The notes under the pieces are model-generated. The model searched no databases. It was not told the DNA's origin and saw only the letters and a program-made list of their open reading frames with translations. A stretch of DNA of 64,000 bases, taken from positions 1 through 64,000 of the forward strand of contig JAPPHA010000116.1 of the NCBI GenBank assembly GCA_028874915.1, in the 5' to 3' direction. Positions 1 to 7,895 of this stretch are shown in pieces (within the stretch, counting starts at the first letter, position 1; every line of letters starts with the position of its first letter). The DNA comes from Paracoccaceae bacterium (GTDB lineage: Bacteria > Pseudomonadota > Alphaproteobacteria > Rhodobacterales > Rhodobacteraceae). A program made the position numbers and the translations under genes.

Positions 1-31
1 TCTCGCGGGCGCGGGATCGTCAAGCCAGTGG

Positions 32-1450
32 TTAGGCAAGTATATAATCCCCAAAGAATTCCGCCGTGCTGCCGTCGGCAATCGTGATGGACTGACGCAG
101 AGAGTTCTCGAGAATTGGGCCAAGCACGAAGCCAATGGAAAGCGGCGCAATGGAGTAGCCCAGTTTCCTGACGACGTATCCGAGGATCCCTCCGGCCAGC
201 AAGACACCAACGTTAAAGAGGCTGTTTGAAACCGCGTAGATGCCGGTGAAGCTCAGTAAGAGCACGGTCGGCACGATCACGGTCATCGGAACTTTGATCA
301 GCATCGCGGCAAATCGGATCACGAACAAGCCGATGAACAGCAACAAAATGTTGATGAAAAAGAGGCCGAGGAACAGGGAGTACATGATGTCCGGGCGCTC
401 ATCGAAGAGTGTCGGTCCCGGTGCCAGGCCCTGAATCAGGAACGCGCCCAGAAGAACCGCAGCTGCCGGACTGCCCGGTACGCCAAGTGTCAGCGTCGGA
501 ACGAGCGCCCCGCCAACGGTCGCGTTGTTCGCCGTTTCGGGAGCAACGATGCCTTCTGGGACGCCTGTACCGAATTTCTCAGGCTCCCTGGAGCGACGTT
601 TTTCTTCCGAATATGCGAAGAACGCACCGACCGCAGCGCCCTCGCCAGGGATGATCCCGATAATTGTGCCAAGGAAAGAAGACCGCGCCAGATTGCCCTT
701 GAGTTTCGACAAGGTCTTCAGGCCGGGGATCTTCACCGTCAGGCTCGTCTTGTCGAACTCGATGCGTTTCAGCGCCGTTTCTGAACCGATCAGGACTTCG
801 GACACAGCGAAAATGCCGACGAGAAACGGAACCAGCGGTATGCCTTCGTACAAGTGATAGGTCCCGAACGTGTAGCGCTCGGCGCCATTCAGTTCATCCA
901 GTCCCCAGGTCGTCAGGAAGATTCCCAGACCACCGACAAGCAGTCCCTTGAAGAGGTTCGCGCCTGCGACGCGGACAACGACGACCAATCCGAAAATTGA
1001 GATGGCCAGGAACTCCCGGGGGCCAAACTTGATGGCGACTTGAGCAAGCATGGGCGCAATGAAGGTGAGACAAACAACACTCACAAGCCCGCCAATGATG
1101 CTGCCGGTCAGCGAAAGGCCCAGCGCCTCGCCTCCACGACCTTGCTTGTACATCGCGTGACCGTCCATGACGGTCGCGATTGCCGCCCCTGTTCCGGGAA
1201 TGCCGACAGCAATCGCGGATATCGACCCCCCGTAAATCGCGGCGTTGTAAATGGCGAGAAGCAGGATCAGCGATGGCACCGCTTCCATGTAGAATGTGAA
1301 GGGCAATGCCAGCGCAATCGCGATCGGCGGTCCGAGGCCTGGAAGGATTCCGATGACCAATCCAAGAAAGATGCCGGCCACCAGCAAGAACATGGTAAAC
1401 GGATCAAACAGGTTCGTGAATGCGATCCCGACTGCGGCGACGTCGAACAC
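32..1450 (-). CDS. tctA: TctA-family large permease subunit of a tripartite tricarboxylate transporter (TTT)
   Basis: 472-residue, very hydrophobic protein of the size usual for TctA. It is the large membrane subunit (about 12 TM segments) that moves a carboxylate substrate across the inner membrane with the small subunit TctB and the periplasmic binding protein TctC. Visible family signatures are the Gly/Pro-rich N-terminal loop GILPGLGPP (about residues 34-42), the GTGAAIATVMDG stretch near residue 85, and the repeat-like second copy GIIPGEGAA with a following EGIVAPETANNA motif in the middle. The start is GTG at 1450 and overlaps the tctB stop codon by one base, so the two are translationally coupled. 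It is the last gene of tctC-tctB-tctA. The substrate cannot be read from the sequence; the neighbouring carboligase/aldehyde dehydrogenase operon suggests a carboxylic acid fed into that pathway. Confidence 0.93.
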   Translation of the reverse strand: MFDVAAVGIAFTNLFDPFTMFLLVAGIFLGLVIGILPGLGPPIAIALALPFTFYMEAVPSLILLLAIYNAAIYGGSISAIAVGIPGTGAAIATVMDGHAMYKQGRGGEALGLSLTGSIIGGLVSVVCLTFIAPMLAQVAIKFGPREFLAISIFGLVVVVRVAGANLFKGLLVGGLGIFLTTWGLDELNGAERYTFGTYHLYEGIPLVPFLVGIFAVSEVLIGSETALKRIEFDKTSLTVKIPGLKTLSKLKGNLARSSFLGTIIGIIPGEGAAVGAFFAYSEEKRRSREPEKFGTGVPEGIVAPETANNATVGGALVPTLTLGVPGSPAAAVLLGAFLIQGLAPGPTLFDERPDIMYSLFLGLFFINILLLFIGLFVIRFAAMLIKVPMTVIVPTVLLLSFTGIYAVSNSLFNVGVLLAGGILGYVVRKLGYSIAPLSIGFVLGPILENSLRQSITIADGSTAEFFGDYILA

Positions 1451-1905
1451 TAGAATTGTGTCCCGAGAAACTGAGTGAAGATCAGATAAACGCCAGCCGC
1501 CAATGCCAGGACGACGCCATAGATGACTGGGCTTCGCACGCCCATCGCCAAGCAGAGGAGCGGCCCGGAAGTCAACGCCATCGCGATGTATCCGAAGTTG
1601 TTCCAGACAATGTAGCTGACAACTGCCGCGGCCAGCGCCAGAAGGCCGCGCCGGGCCTCAGCCGACGACGAAAAAACGGTTTGGCCTTCGTCTCCGGCCT
1701 CGCCTTTTGTGACATACACAAAAAATACGACTGCTGCGCAAAAGGCTGTGAAGCCCAGCAGGAGTTGAGGAAAGAACCTTGATGGAAGCCCGGAACTGGC
1801 CAGTAGCCCGGCGGCCTCAAATCCCTGCGCAACAATGGCAAAATAGGCGCAAGCCATGATGACCAGGATCGAGAACACAATGTTTGCCAATCGCTGTGTC
1901 AGCAT
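1450..1905 (-). CDS. tctB: TctB-family small permease subunit of the TTT transporter
   Basis: About 151 residues with four predicted TM segments: an N-terminal one (IVFSILVIMACAYFAI), one around LLGFTAFCAAVVFFVY, one around LLALAAAVVSYIVW and a C-terminal pair ending in VLALAAGVYLIFTQF. This is the TctB layout. I chose the ATG at 1905 over the upstream in-frame start at 1950 because the extra 15 residues are Arg/His-rich and not membrane-like, and because a purine-rich AGGGAAACAG lies just before 1905. It sits between tctC (80 bases away, with a hairpin in the gap) and tctA (one-base overlap). Assignment rests on size, topology and context, since TctB sequences are poorly conserved. Confidence 0.85.
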   Translation of the reverse strand: MLTQRLANIVFSILVIMACAYFAIVAQGFEAAGLLASSGLPSRFFPQLLLGFTAFCAAVVFFVYVTKGEAGDEGQTVFSSSAEARRGLLALAAAVVSYIVWNNFGYIAMALTSGPLLCLAMGVRSPVIYGVVLALAAGVYLIFTQFLGTQF

Positions 1906-1939
1906 GAATTCTGTTTCCCTTGCGCGCAGGTGATGGAGC

Positions 1940-1963
1940 GGGCGCCGCAAACAGGCGGCGCCC
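1940..1963 (-). promoter_or_regulatory. Intercistronic hairpin between tctC and tctB
   Basis: Perfect 8-bp inverted repeat: GGGCGCCG at 1940-1947 and CGGCGCCC at 1956-1963, with an 8-base loop. There is no T-run on either side, so it does not look like a full intrinsic terminator. Hairpins in this position, after a binding-protein gene and before permease genes, are known in other transporters to protect the upstream mRNA from 3' decay and to let the binding protein be made in excess. Similar hairpins lie at the same place in the TRAP operon and the ABC operon of this window. Confidence 0.6.
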
Positions 1964-1985
1964 AGACAGGATCGGAACGTGCGCT

Positions 1986-2951
1986 TTACTTGTGAAGCAG
2001 TCCAAGTCCTTCAAGGATCGGCGAGTACAGGTCGATTCCGGATTGCAGCAGTTCCCCGACATTGTCGGCGCCATGCACGAACTGCCAGTCGATGCCAGGA
2101 GGCAGGGTGGAGATGAACTCCTCAGTGCCCAACACGGCGGTCGCTTCGATCAGCCTGTCGACGATCTCCTGAGGTGTTCCGGCCTTTACAGCCCAACCTC
2201 CGTGAACCCAAACACCGGCTTCCTTGCCCGGGAAAGCTTCGCCAATGGTGCGTACACCAGGCAGATGCTGCTCAAAGTAGGGTTGACGGTTGTTGTCCAG
2301 GATGATCAGCGGACGGATTTCGTTTTTGAACGCGTTGATCGTCGCGATCTGTCCGACGCCAACGTCAACCTGTCCTCCAATCAGACCGGTCATGGTTGCC
2401 GGAACGGTCTTTAGTGCGATGGTCTTGAATTCCAAGCCAAACTCGGACGCAAGCTGAACGGCGCTCAGGTTCGGCGGCGCGCCGAGGTTGTTGACACCCA
2501 TGCTGAGTTTTTCGCTCCTTGCGGCTTCAAGGAAGTCCTCGAATGTCTGGATCGGGCTGTCAGCGCGTACATAGAGCGCATTGGATGCCGTTGGCCCGGC
2601 ATAGAACGGAATGAAGTCCTCTCTCGGGCTGTAGGGTACCGCGCGGGTCAGCGGAACAACCATGAAACTCGGCGGTGACCACTGAAAGATGGTGTAGCCA
2701 TCTGCCTCCTTTTCAAGCACGCTCATGGTCGCAGGAATATGTGCGCCGCCGGGCTTGTTAATGACATTGATCGGCACGCCGAGTTCCGCGCTGGCAGCCT
2801 CGGCCGTCAGCCGCGCGCCGATGTCCGCATTTCCCCCCGCTGCGAACGACACGACCAGAGTAATCGGCTTTTCAGGGTATTCGGCCAGCGCGACACCGGT
2901 GCTGAGGCCCAACGAGGCTGCAGCGGCGGCTGCGATTTTGAAAAGGTTCAT
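1986..2951 (-). CDS. tctC: TctC/Bug-family periplasmic solute-binding protein of the TTT transporter
   Basis: 321 residues with a Sec signal peptide (MNLFKIAAAAAASLGLSTGVALA, cleavage expected after ALA near residue 23). The mature N-terminus YPEKPITLVVSFAAGGNADI is the typical Bug-family start, and the AGGNAD loop binds a substrate carboxylate in characterised members. Length is normal. A good Shine-Dalgarno (AGGGAGACC) precedes the ATG at 2951. It is the first gene of tctCBA and lies 110 bases downstream of the gntR gene on the same strand; that gap carries a candidate operator shared with the gntR/transketolase promoter region. Substrate is not predictable from sequence. Confidence 0.93.
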   Translation of the reverse strand: MNLFKIAAAAAASLGLSTGVALAEYPEKPITLVVSFAAGGNADIGARLTAEAASAELGVPINVINKPGGAHIPATMSVLEKEADGYTIFQWSPPSFMVVPLTRAVPYSPREDFIPFYAGPTASNALYVRADSPIQTFEDFLEAARSEKLSMGVNNLGAPPNLSAVQLASEFGLEFKTIALKTVPATMTGLIGGQVDVGVGQIATINAFKNEIRPLIILDNNRQPYFEQHLPGVRTIGEAFPGKEAGVWVHGGWAVKAGTPQEIVDRLIEATAVLGTEEFISTLPPGIDWQFVHGADNVGELLQSGIDLYSPILEGLGLLHK

Positions 2952-2994
2952 GTTGAGGTCTCCCTTGCTTCTGTCTGGAGTTCCGGTGGTCTAG

Positions 2995-3009
2995 ATGTAC
3001 GTACCTATG
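2995..3009. promoter_or_regulatory. Candidate GntR operator upstream of tctC
   Basis: The gap between gntR and tctC contains ATGTACGTACCTATG, built around the self-complementary GTACGTAC. Its reverse complement begins with CATAGGTAC, and the same nine bases occur at 3802-3810 in the other intergenic region controlled by this cluster. Shared short words in front of both transcription units next to a GntR regulator suggest its binding site. No clear -35/-10 pair could be fixed beside it. Confidence 0.4.
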
Positions 3010-3061
3010 TCGCGCGCGCACAAAATGTCAAGACACATGTCCGCCCGCGCTTGCATGCGGC

Positions 3062-3781
3062 TCAGGCGGGGTCGCCAGTCGAAAACTCGATCTCGAACTC
3101 AAGCTTGTCACAGGGATAGAGCAGCTTCGCAGAGTAGATCAGGACTCCGTGCTTGTCGAAAAACTCCCTGTACACCCTGAAGACAGCTGAGTTGACCTTG
3201 ATTCCGAGCGCTTTCGCGAGGCCGAAATCGGCGTAGGCGATCGTGATTTTCTGGCGCGCATTCGCGATGTCTACGCCGAGGTCGCGCAGGACCGCGACGA
3301 CAATCTCCTGCTTGAAGCGGTCTGGCGCGCGTTCATAGACTTGATCATCGAGCTGGATGTCGGCTTGGCAAAACGGCTTGCCGCCCCGCGCATGAATACG
3401 GCGCATGCAGCGAAAATACCTTCCATCCCTGGACTTCTCTATGGTTGCGTCGCCTTTGCGTACAGAGACTTCGAGCTGATCCACCATCGCGTAGATCTCT
3501 GAAATCTCTGCGCGCATCTGAAGTGAAACGCGGTCAGGAATCTGAACTGCGCGCACGAATGTTCCGCGCCCGGAGTGCTTTTCGATGAGCCCTTCATCTT
3601 CCAGCGTGTTCATCGCTTGCAACACAGTCATGCGGGAAACGCCCAGTTCTTTCGTCAATTCCCGAAGCGCAGGCAGACGTGCGCCCGGAGGCAGTTCCCC
3701 GGACATGATCTGATGTCGCAGAACTTCGGCCATTTCGGCGTGCAGCGGAACCGCCTTCCGCTTCATGGACTGAAGATTCAT
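3062..3781 (-). CDS. GntR-family transcriptional regulator (HutC/UTRA type)
   Basis: 239 residues. The N-terminal winged-helix domain (about residues 12-80) shows the GntR pattern: HAEMAEVLRHQIMSGELPPGARLPALRELTKELGVSRMTVLQAMNTLEDEGLIEKHSGRGTFV, quoted here only as landmarks HQIMSGELPPG, RELTKELGVSRMTV and GRGTFV. The C-terminal half (about 95-235) has the length and FRVYREFFD...LLYPCDKLEFEI character of a UTRA ligand-binding domain. It lies between the transporter operon it probably regulates and the divergent transketolase operon; the ligand is likely the transported carboxylate or a pathway intermediate. Candidate operator words are at 2995-3009 and 3802-3810. Confidence 0.9.
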   Translation of the reverse strand: MNLQSMKRKAVPLHAEMAEVLRHQIMSGELPPGARLPALRELTKELGVSRMTVLQAMNTLEDEGLIEKHSGRGTFVRAVQIPDRVSLQMRAEISEIYAMVDQLEVSVRKGDATIEKSRDGRYFRCMRRIHARGGKPFCQADIQLDDQVYERAPDRFKQEIVVAVLRDLGVDIANARQKITIAYADFGLAKALGIKVNSAVFRVYREFFDKHGVLIYSAKLLYPCDKLEFEIEFSTGDPA

Positions 3782-3782
3782 C

Positions 3783-3811
3783 TTGACAACAACCCCCGGT
3801 TCATAGGTACA
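3783..3811 (+). promoter_or_regulatory. Candidate promoter with embedded operator for the split-transketolase operon
   Basis: The 66-base divergent gap between gntR and the transketolase gene holds a consensus -35 hexamer TTGACA at 3783-3788. The word CATAGGTAC (3802-3810), also present upstream of tctC, falls where a -10 would lie (17-base spacer to GGTACA, a poor -10). An alternative -10, TATTAA, is at 3824-3829. Overlap of the repeated word with the expected -10 region would fit repression by the adjacent GntR protein. The exact start point is not resolved. Confidence 0.35.
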
Positions 3812-3847
3812 AAGGTCCAGAGCTATTAAAATCGTTCCGGGCGTTCA

Positions 3848-4675
3848 ATGCAAGTCGAAAACAATCTGGAAGAGCTGGAAAGGATCGCGACGCGGCTTCG
3901 CATGCACGTGGTGGACATGGTCGCGCCTTCGGGCCAAGGCTATGTGCTGCAAGGCCTCGGGGCTGCGGATATTTTCACGTCGCTTTTTTTTGCCGAGGCA
4001 ACGATGGACCCGGCCAATCCGACCTGGCCGGACAGGGACCGGATCTTTCTGACCACGGCCCACAACACTGCAATATTCTATGCCGCATTGGCCGAGCGCG
4101 GGTTTTTCGACGCCGAACAGGTCGCTACCTATGTTACCGATGGCTCGGCACTGGAAATAAATGCGTCCGAGCGCATGGGCCCGTTTGTCGAGGCAACTTG
4201 TGGCTCGCTTGGTCAGGGCCTGTCGGTTGCCGTCGGCTGCGCCTTGGCTGCAAAGCGACAGGGACGTGCCAGCCGCATCTACGTCATCGTCGGCGATGGC
4301 GAAATGCAAGAGGGCCAGATTTGGGAGGCCGCGATGTTCGCGGGCGCCAAGGGTCTCGATAACCTCTGCCTGATTGTGGATTACAACTTCGTGCAGTCCG
4401 AGGGTTCGATGGACTTGGTCATGTCGCTGGAGCCCTTGACGGACAAGATGGAAAGCTTTGGCTTCGCTTGTCAGGACGTCGACGGCAACGACATCGGTGC
4501 ATTGTTAAGCGCCTATGACCAAGCCCGCGAGACCAAGAGCAAGGCGAGCTTCATCAAGGCCAACACATTGATGGGAAAGGGTGTCCCGTCGCTTGAAGGG
4601 TTGATGTTCCACCAGTTGCGTTTCCCACCCGAGGTTGCTGCATCGGCCCGCGCTGAACTGGAGGCGCAGCTGTGA
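3848..4675 (+). CDS. Transketolase, N-terminal (TPP-binding) subunit
   Basis: 275 residues, the length of the N-terminal half of a split transketolase. It carries the diphosphate/Mg2+ motif GDGEMQEGQIWEA (about residues 147-159) followed by DYN about 25 residues later, and conserved His landmarks TTAHNTAIFYAALAERG near residue 75 and GSLGQGLSVAVG near 120. The partner half, with the catalytic Glu, is encoded 3.2 kb downstream at 7896-8879, so four genes are inserted between the two halves. Together they should transfer a two-carbon ketol unit between sugar-like substrates using TPP. Split transketolases occur in several dedicated catabolic pathways (for example apulose-phosphate and sulfosugar routes), so a specialised rather than pentose-phosphate role is likely. 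The ribosome-binding site before ATG 3848 is weak. Confidence 0.88.
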   Translation: MQVENNLEELERIATRLRMHVVDMVAPSGQGYVLQGLGAADIFTSLFFAEATMDPANPTWPDRDRIFLTTAHNTAIFYAALAERGFFDAEQVATYVTDGSALEINASERMGPFVEATCGSLGQGLSVAVGCALAAKRQGRASRIYVIVGDGEMQEGQIWEAAMFAGAKGLDNLCLIVDYNFVQSEGSMDLVMSLEPLTDKMESFGFACQDVDGNDIGALLSAYDQARETKSKASFIKANTLMGKGVPSLEGLMFHQLRFPPEVAASARAELEAQL

Positions 4676-4804
4676 AGTTCGTCCCGGACGGGCGGCCGGC
4701 CTTCGGCCGATCGACGCCGCGGAATTGAAGACACAGCATCGACAGCACCTCAATCGCCTGTGCGGCGCACGACGCGGTTCGGCGCAAGAACCGGAAGGGA
4801 AGAC

Positions 4805-5521
4805 ATGGCAACACAAGTTGCGGTGATCACGGGGGCGGCCGGCGGAATCGGCGCCGTGCTTGCCCGTCGTCTGGCTGCCGACGGGTGGCTGCTGCATCTG
4901 GTCGATATCGATGCCGGGCGGCTGGAGTCACTGCAACAGGCTCTGCCCGAGGGCGCCACGATTGCCGAAAGCAGACTTGAAGATCCGGCAGCCTGCGCGA
5001 TGGCGCTACAGGGTGCACCCGGCCGAATCGACGCGCTGGTCCATCTGGCGGGTATCTTCGTGCCCCATGACCTTGGTCCCGACAGCCGCGAGATCTATGA
5101 CCAAACGATGCAGCACAATGCATCGAACGCCTTTGACCTCGCAGGTGTTGTCCTGCCGAACATGACCGATGGCGGCCGCATCGTTTTTGCCTCGTCGCTC
5201 GGATTCAATCGGGGCGTGCCCGACCATGCTGCCTATTCCATGGCGAAGGGAGCGATCGTCGGGCTGACGCGCGCACTGGCGCGCCGGATCGGAGACAGGG
5301 GGATCTGCGTCAACGCCGTGGCGCCCGGGATCATCGAAACGCGGATGGCGGATGATCTGGTCGAACGACGCGGCCGCGACGCACTTCTTTCAGCCATCCC
5401 GCTCGGCAGGCTGGGCCAGCCAGAGGATGTCGCCGGTGTGATCGCATTCCTCTTGTCCGACGATGCGTCCTACATCACCGGCCAGGTGATCAATGTCGAT
5501 GGCGGCATAATCAATGCCTGA
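4805..5521 (+). CDS. Short-chain dehydrogenase/reductase (SDR) in the transketolase operon
   Basis: 238 residues from ATG 4805, which has a strong GGAAGGGA ribosome-binding site six bases upstream; an earlier in-frame start at 4760 adds a non-homologous Arg-rich leader and is rejected. Classical SDR features: TGAAGGIG cofactor motif near residue 10, catalytic Ser in FASSLGF, Tyr-x3-Lys in YSMAKGAIVG, and the C-terminal ITGQVINVDGG. The acidic residue after the second strand (LVDID) favours NAD over NADP. It is predicted to oxidise or reduce a hydroxyl group of the pathway substrate. About 130 bases separate it from the upstream transketolase gene. Confidence 0.88.
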   Translation: MATQVAVITGAAGGIGAVLARRLAADGWLLHLVDIDAGRLESLQQALPEGATIAESRLEDPAACAMALQGAPGRIDALVHLAGIFVPHDLGPDSREIYDQTMQHNASNAFDLAGVVLPNMTDGGRIVFASSLGFNRGVPDHAAYSMAKGAIVGLTRALARRIGDRGICVNAVAPGIIETRMADDLVERRGRDALLSAIPLGRLGQPEDVAGVIAFLLSDDASYITGQVINVDGGIINA

Positions 5522-5641
5522 TTCCCGAATTCAGGAACGCCCACCGCGTGGACGCCTTGGCTTCTGCAGCGCATTGCAGGTGAAACCATTGTCGACCCGC
5601 GTCACCACTTTCCGACAGAACAACAGGGGAGACATGCGAAA

Positions 5642-6634
5642 ATGAGCACTGCTCCTTCGGACGTGAACTTCTCGGACGAGCAGATGCTCGGGTTCTACCG
5701 GGAAATGTTGCGAATTCGCCGGGTTGAAGAGCAGATCGGCAAAGACGCCAAGGCCGGAAACATCCCTGGCGCCGTTCATCTCTACATCGGGCAAGAGGCC
5801 GTCGGTGTCGGCGTTTGTTCGCAGCTCACGGACGACGACTGGATTGCCTCGACCCACCGCGGTCATGGTCACTACCTTGCCAAGGGCGGAGACAGCAAAT
5901 TGCTGATGGCCGAGATCTACGGTCGCGAGACCGGTATGTGCAAGGGGCACGGCGGGTCCATGCATGTGGCGGATTTCTCCAAGGGAATTATCGGCGCGAA
6001 TGGTATCGTCGGCGCCGGAATCTCGATCACCACGGGTGCAGCCTGGGCTGCACAGATGGACGGCACTGGAGCTGTCGCCGTAGCCTTTTTTGGCGATGGC
6101 GCCGCGAACCAGGGTGTCTTGGGCGAGGCATTGAACGTAGCCGTGCTCTGGAAACTGCCGGTGATTTTCGTTTGTGAAAACAATGGGTTTTCCGAGTTTT
6201 CGCCATCTTCTACCGTGACCGCGGGCAAAATCGTCGACCGGGCCAAACCCTACGGCGCCCTCCACGAAGCAGTGGACGGCAACGACTTGATCGCCGTCCA
6301 CCAATGCGCTGCGCGAGCAATCAGACACGCGCGAACTGGCAACGGACCGTCCTTGATCGAAGCACGCACCTATCGGCAACGCGGCCACGTCGAGGCGGAG
6401 GCGTCGTTCCTCCGGTCGAAATACCGATCGGATGATGAAGTTGCCGAATGGATTGCCCGTGACCCGATCCCTGCCCTTGCCAAGCGAATCATGGACGCCG
6501 GGCAGGCAAGTCAGGCCGATCTCGACCAGGTCGAGGCGGACATCGCGGCCGAAGTGGCCGAGGCCGTTAAATTCGCCGAAGGCTCACCGTATCCCGACCC
6601 TGCCACGCAGGGCACCAATTTCATGTTTGCGTGA
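5642..6634 (+). CDS. Acetoin/pyruvate dehydrogenase-type E1 component, alpha subunit
   Basis: 330 residues, full length for an AcoA/PdhA-type E1 alpha. TPP motif FFGDGAANQGVLGEALN (near residue 148) and the His-rich loop STHRGHGHYLAKG (near residue 74) are intact, as is the GMCKGHGGSMH segment. E1 alpha pairs with the beta subunit encoded next (13 bases downstream) in an alpha2beta2 TPP enzyme that decarboxylates a 2-oxo acid, or cleaves acetoin, and passes the acyl group to a lipoyl lysine. The sequence is closer to the acetoin-dehydrogenase branch than to housekeeping PDH by general look (short, no phosphorylation loops); the real substrate is unknown. Confidence 0.88.
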   Translation: MSTAPSDVNFSDEQMLGFYREMLRIRRVEEQIGKDAKAGNIPGAVHLYIGQEAVGVGVCSQLTDDDWIASTHRGHGHYLAKGGDSKLLMAEIYGRETGMCKGHGGSMHVADFSKGIIGANGIVGAGISITTGAAWAAQMDGTGAVAVAFFGDGAANQGVLGEALNVAVLWKLPVIFVCENNGFSEFSPSSTVTAGKIVDRAKPYGALHEAVDGNDLIAVHQCAARAIRHARTGNGPSLIEARTYRQRGHVEAEASFLRSKYRSDDEVAEWIARDPIPALAKRIMDAGQASQADLDQVEADIAAEVAEAVKFAEGSPYPDPATQGTNFMFA

Positions 6635-6647
6635 GGCGTTCCGAGAC

Positions 6648-7643
6648 ATGGCAAAGAAACGCATGATCCAGGCCATCAATGAAACGCTCGATCGCGAAAT
6701 GGCCAGGGACCCGAAGGTCGTGGTGTTCGGCGAGGACGTCGAGATCAGCCTGTTTGGCGACACGCGTGGGTTGAAGGACAAGCACGGAGCCCACCGCGTC
6801 CGCAATATGCCGATCTCCGAGACGGTGATGAGCGGCATGGCCGTGGGCGCCGCGGCGGCGGGGTACAAGGTGGTCTGCCACATGATGTTCGGAAACTTCA
6901 TGTACACAGGCTTCGACAGCATCGCGAACCAGGCCAGCAAGCTGCGTTACATGACGGCCGGGCAGATCGCCTTGCCCATAGTTTACATGGGTGTGTTCGG
7001 TGGCGGTCGATCGGCTGCGGCACAGCATTCCGACGCGATGCACCCGATGTTCATGAATCTCGGCGGGATCAAGGTTGCCCTGCCCGCGACACCCGCCGAT
7101 GCGATGGGCCTACTGCGGTCGGCAATTCATGATCCGAATCCGGTGGTGTTCTTGCAGGCGGCCGGGCGTGGCGGTGAACAGGGCGAGGTCCCCGAAGGCG
7201 ATCATGTCGTCGAACTCGGCAAGGCTTCGACTGTTCGGGAAGGAGATGACGTAACGGTTGTGGCGATTGGCGCCATGGTACGGCCGGCAATGCGCTCGGC
7301 GCAAAATTTGGCCGAAGAGGGGATCGGTGTCGACCTGATCGATCCCCGCACGGTCGTGCCGTTGGACAGGGAAATGATTTTTGGATCCGTTCGCAAGACC
7401 GGTCGTTTGGTCGTCGTGGACGAGGCACGCGACATGTGTTCCGCGGCATCTCACATTGCGGCGATTTGTGCCGATCAGTGTTTCGATGCCCTCACGGCAC
7501 CGATCCGGCGCGTCACTGTCCCGGATGTGGCGCTGCCCTACTCACCGTCGCTGGAGAAGGCGCTTTTGCCGAACGAAGGCAGTATCTCTGACACCATACG
7601 CCGTCTTCTGGGCAAGGCCGCCGCTGAAACTGAAGAGGCGTGA
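6648..7643 (+). CDS. Acetoin/pyruvate dehydrogenase-type E1 component, beta subunit
   Basis: 331 residues from ATG 6648 (MAKKRMIQAINETLDREM). The reading frame is open upstream to 6432, but that part overlaps the alpha gene and has no homology. The catalytic Glu region GEDVEISLFGD, the MSGMAVGAAAAG segment and the C-terminal transketolase-like domain (VAIGAMVRPAMRSAQ, DLIDPRTVVPLD) are all present, matching AcoB/PdhB. It follows E1 alpha by 13 bases and is followed by the lipoyl-domain gene after 3 bases, so the three are surely co-translated. Confidence 0.88.
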   Translation: MAKKRMIQAINETLDREMARDPKVVVFGEDVEISLFGDTRGLKDKHGAHRVRNMPISETVMSGMAVGAAAAGYKVVCHMMFGNFMYTGFDSIANQASKLRYMTAGQIALPIVYMGVFGGGRSAAAQHSDAMHPMFMNLGGIKVALPATPADAMGLLRSAIHDPNPVVFLQAAGRGGEQGEVPEGDHVVELGKASTVREGDDVTVVAIGAMVRPAMRSAQNLAEEGIGVDLIDPRTVVPLDREMIFGSVRKTGRLVVVDEARDMCSAASHIAAICADQCFDALTAPIRRVTVPDVALPYSPSLEKALLPNEGSISDTIRRLLGKAAAETEEA

Positions 7644-7646
7644 GCC

Positions 7647-7889
7647 ATGAAAGTTGCACTGAAATTGCCGCGGATCGGCATGAACATGGAAGAAGGCACC
7701 CTTGTCGCATGGCGTGTCCAGCCGGGCGAAAGCTTCAAGGAAGGCGATATCCTCTACGATGTCGAAACCGAAAAGGTCACGAGTGAATACGAGGCGCCCT
7801 GCAACGGCAAGATGCTGGAACACTTCGCCGACGAGGGAGACGATGTCCCGGTAGGAGACAATGTCTGCAGAATTGAAACAGGCGATTGA
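7647..7889 (+). CDS. Stand-alone lipoyl-domain protein (E2-like carrier without catalytic domain)
   Basis: 80 residues that correspond to exactly one biotinyl/lipoyl hammerhead domain. The modifiable Lys is residue 43 in DVETEKVTSEYEAP, flanked by the conserved Asp/Glu of lipoyl domains, and MNMEEGTLVAW near residue 12 is the usual domain start (P-x-G-M-x-M-x-E-G). The gene ends there: no peripheral subunit-binding domain and no E2 acyltransferase (HxxxD) domain follow, and the next gene begins 6 bases later. It presumably receives the acyl group from the E1 pair encoded just upstream. E2 and E3 must be supplied elsewhere, or the carrier works differently. Confidence 0.85.
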   Translation: MKVALKLPRIGMNMEEGTLVAWRVQPGESFKEGDILYDVETEKVTSEYEAPCNGKMLEHFADEGDDVPVGDNVCRIETGD

Positions 7890-7895
7890 AAGGCA

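Noticed and set aside
1..31. Continuation of a gene at the left window edge
   Set aside because: The 31 bases after the tctA stop show no frame or signal that can be judged.
409..654. Plus-strand frames over tctA and tctB (409-654, 1040-1453, 1420-1782)
   Set aside because: They are antisense to clear membrane-protein genes, with no ribosome-binding sites and compositions rich in Arg/Pro/Ser.
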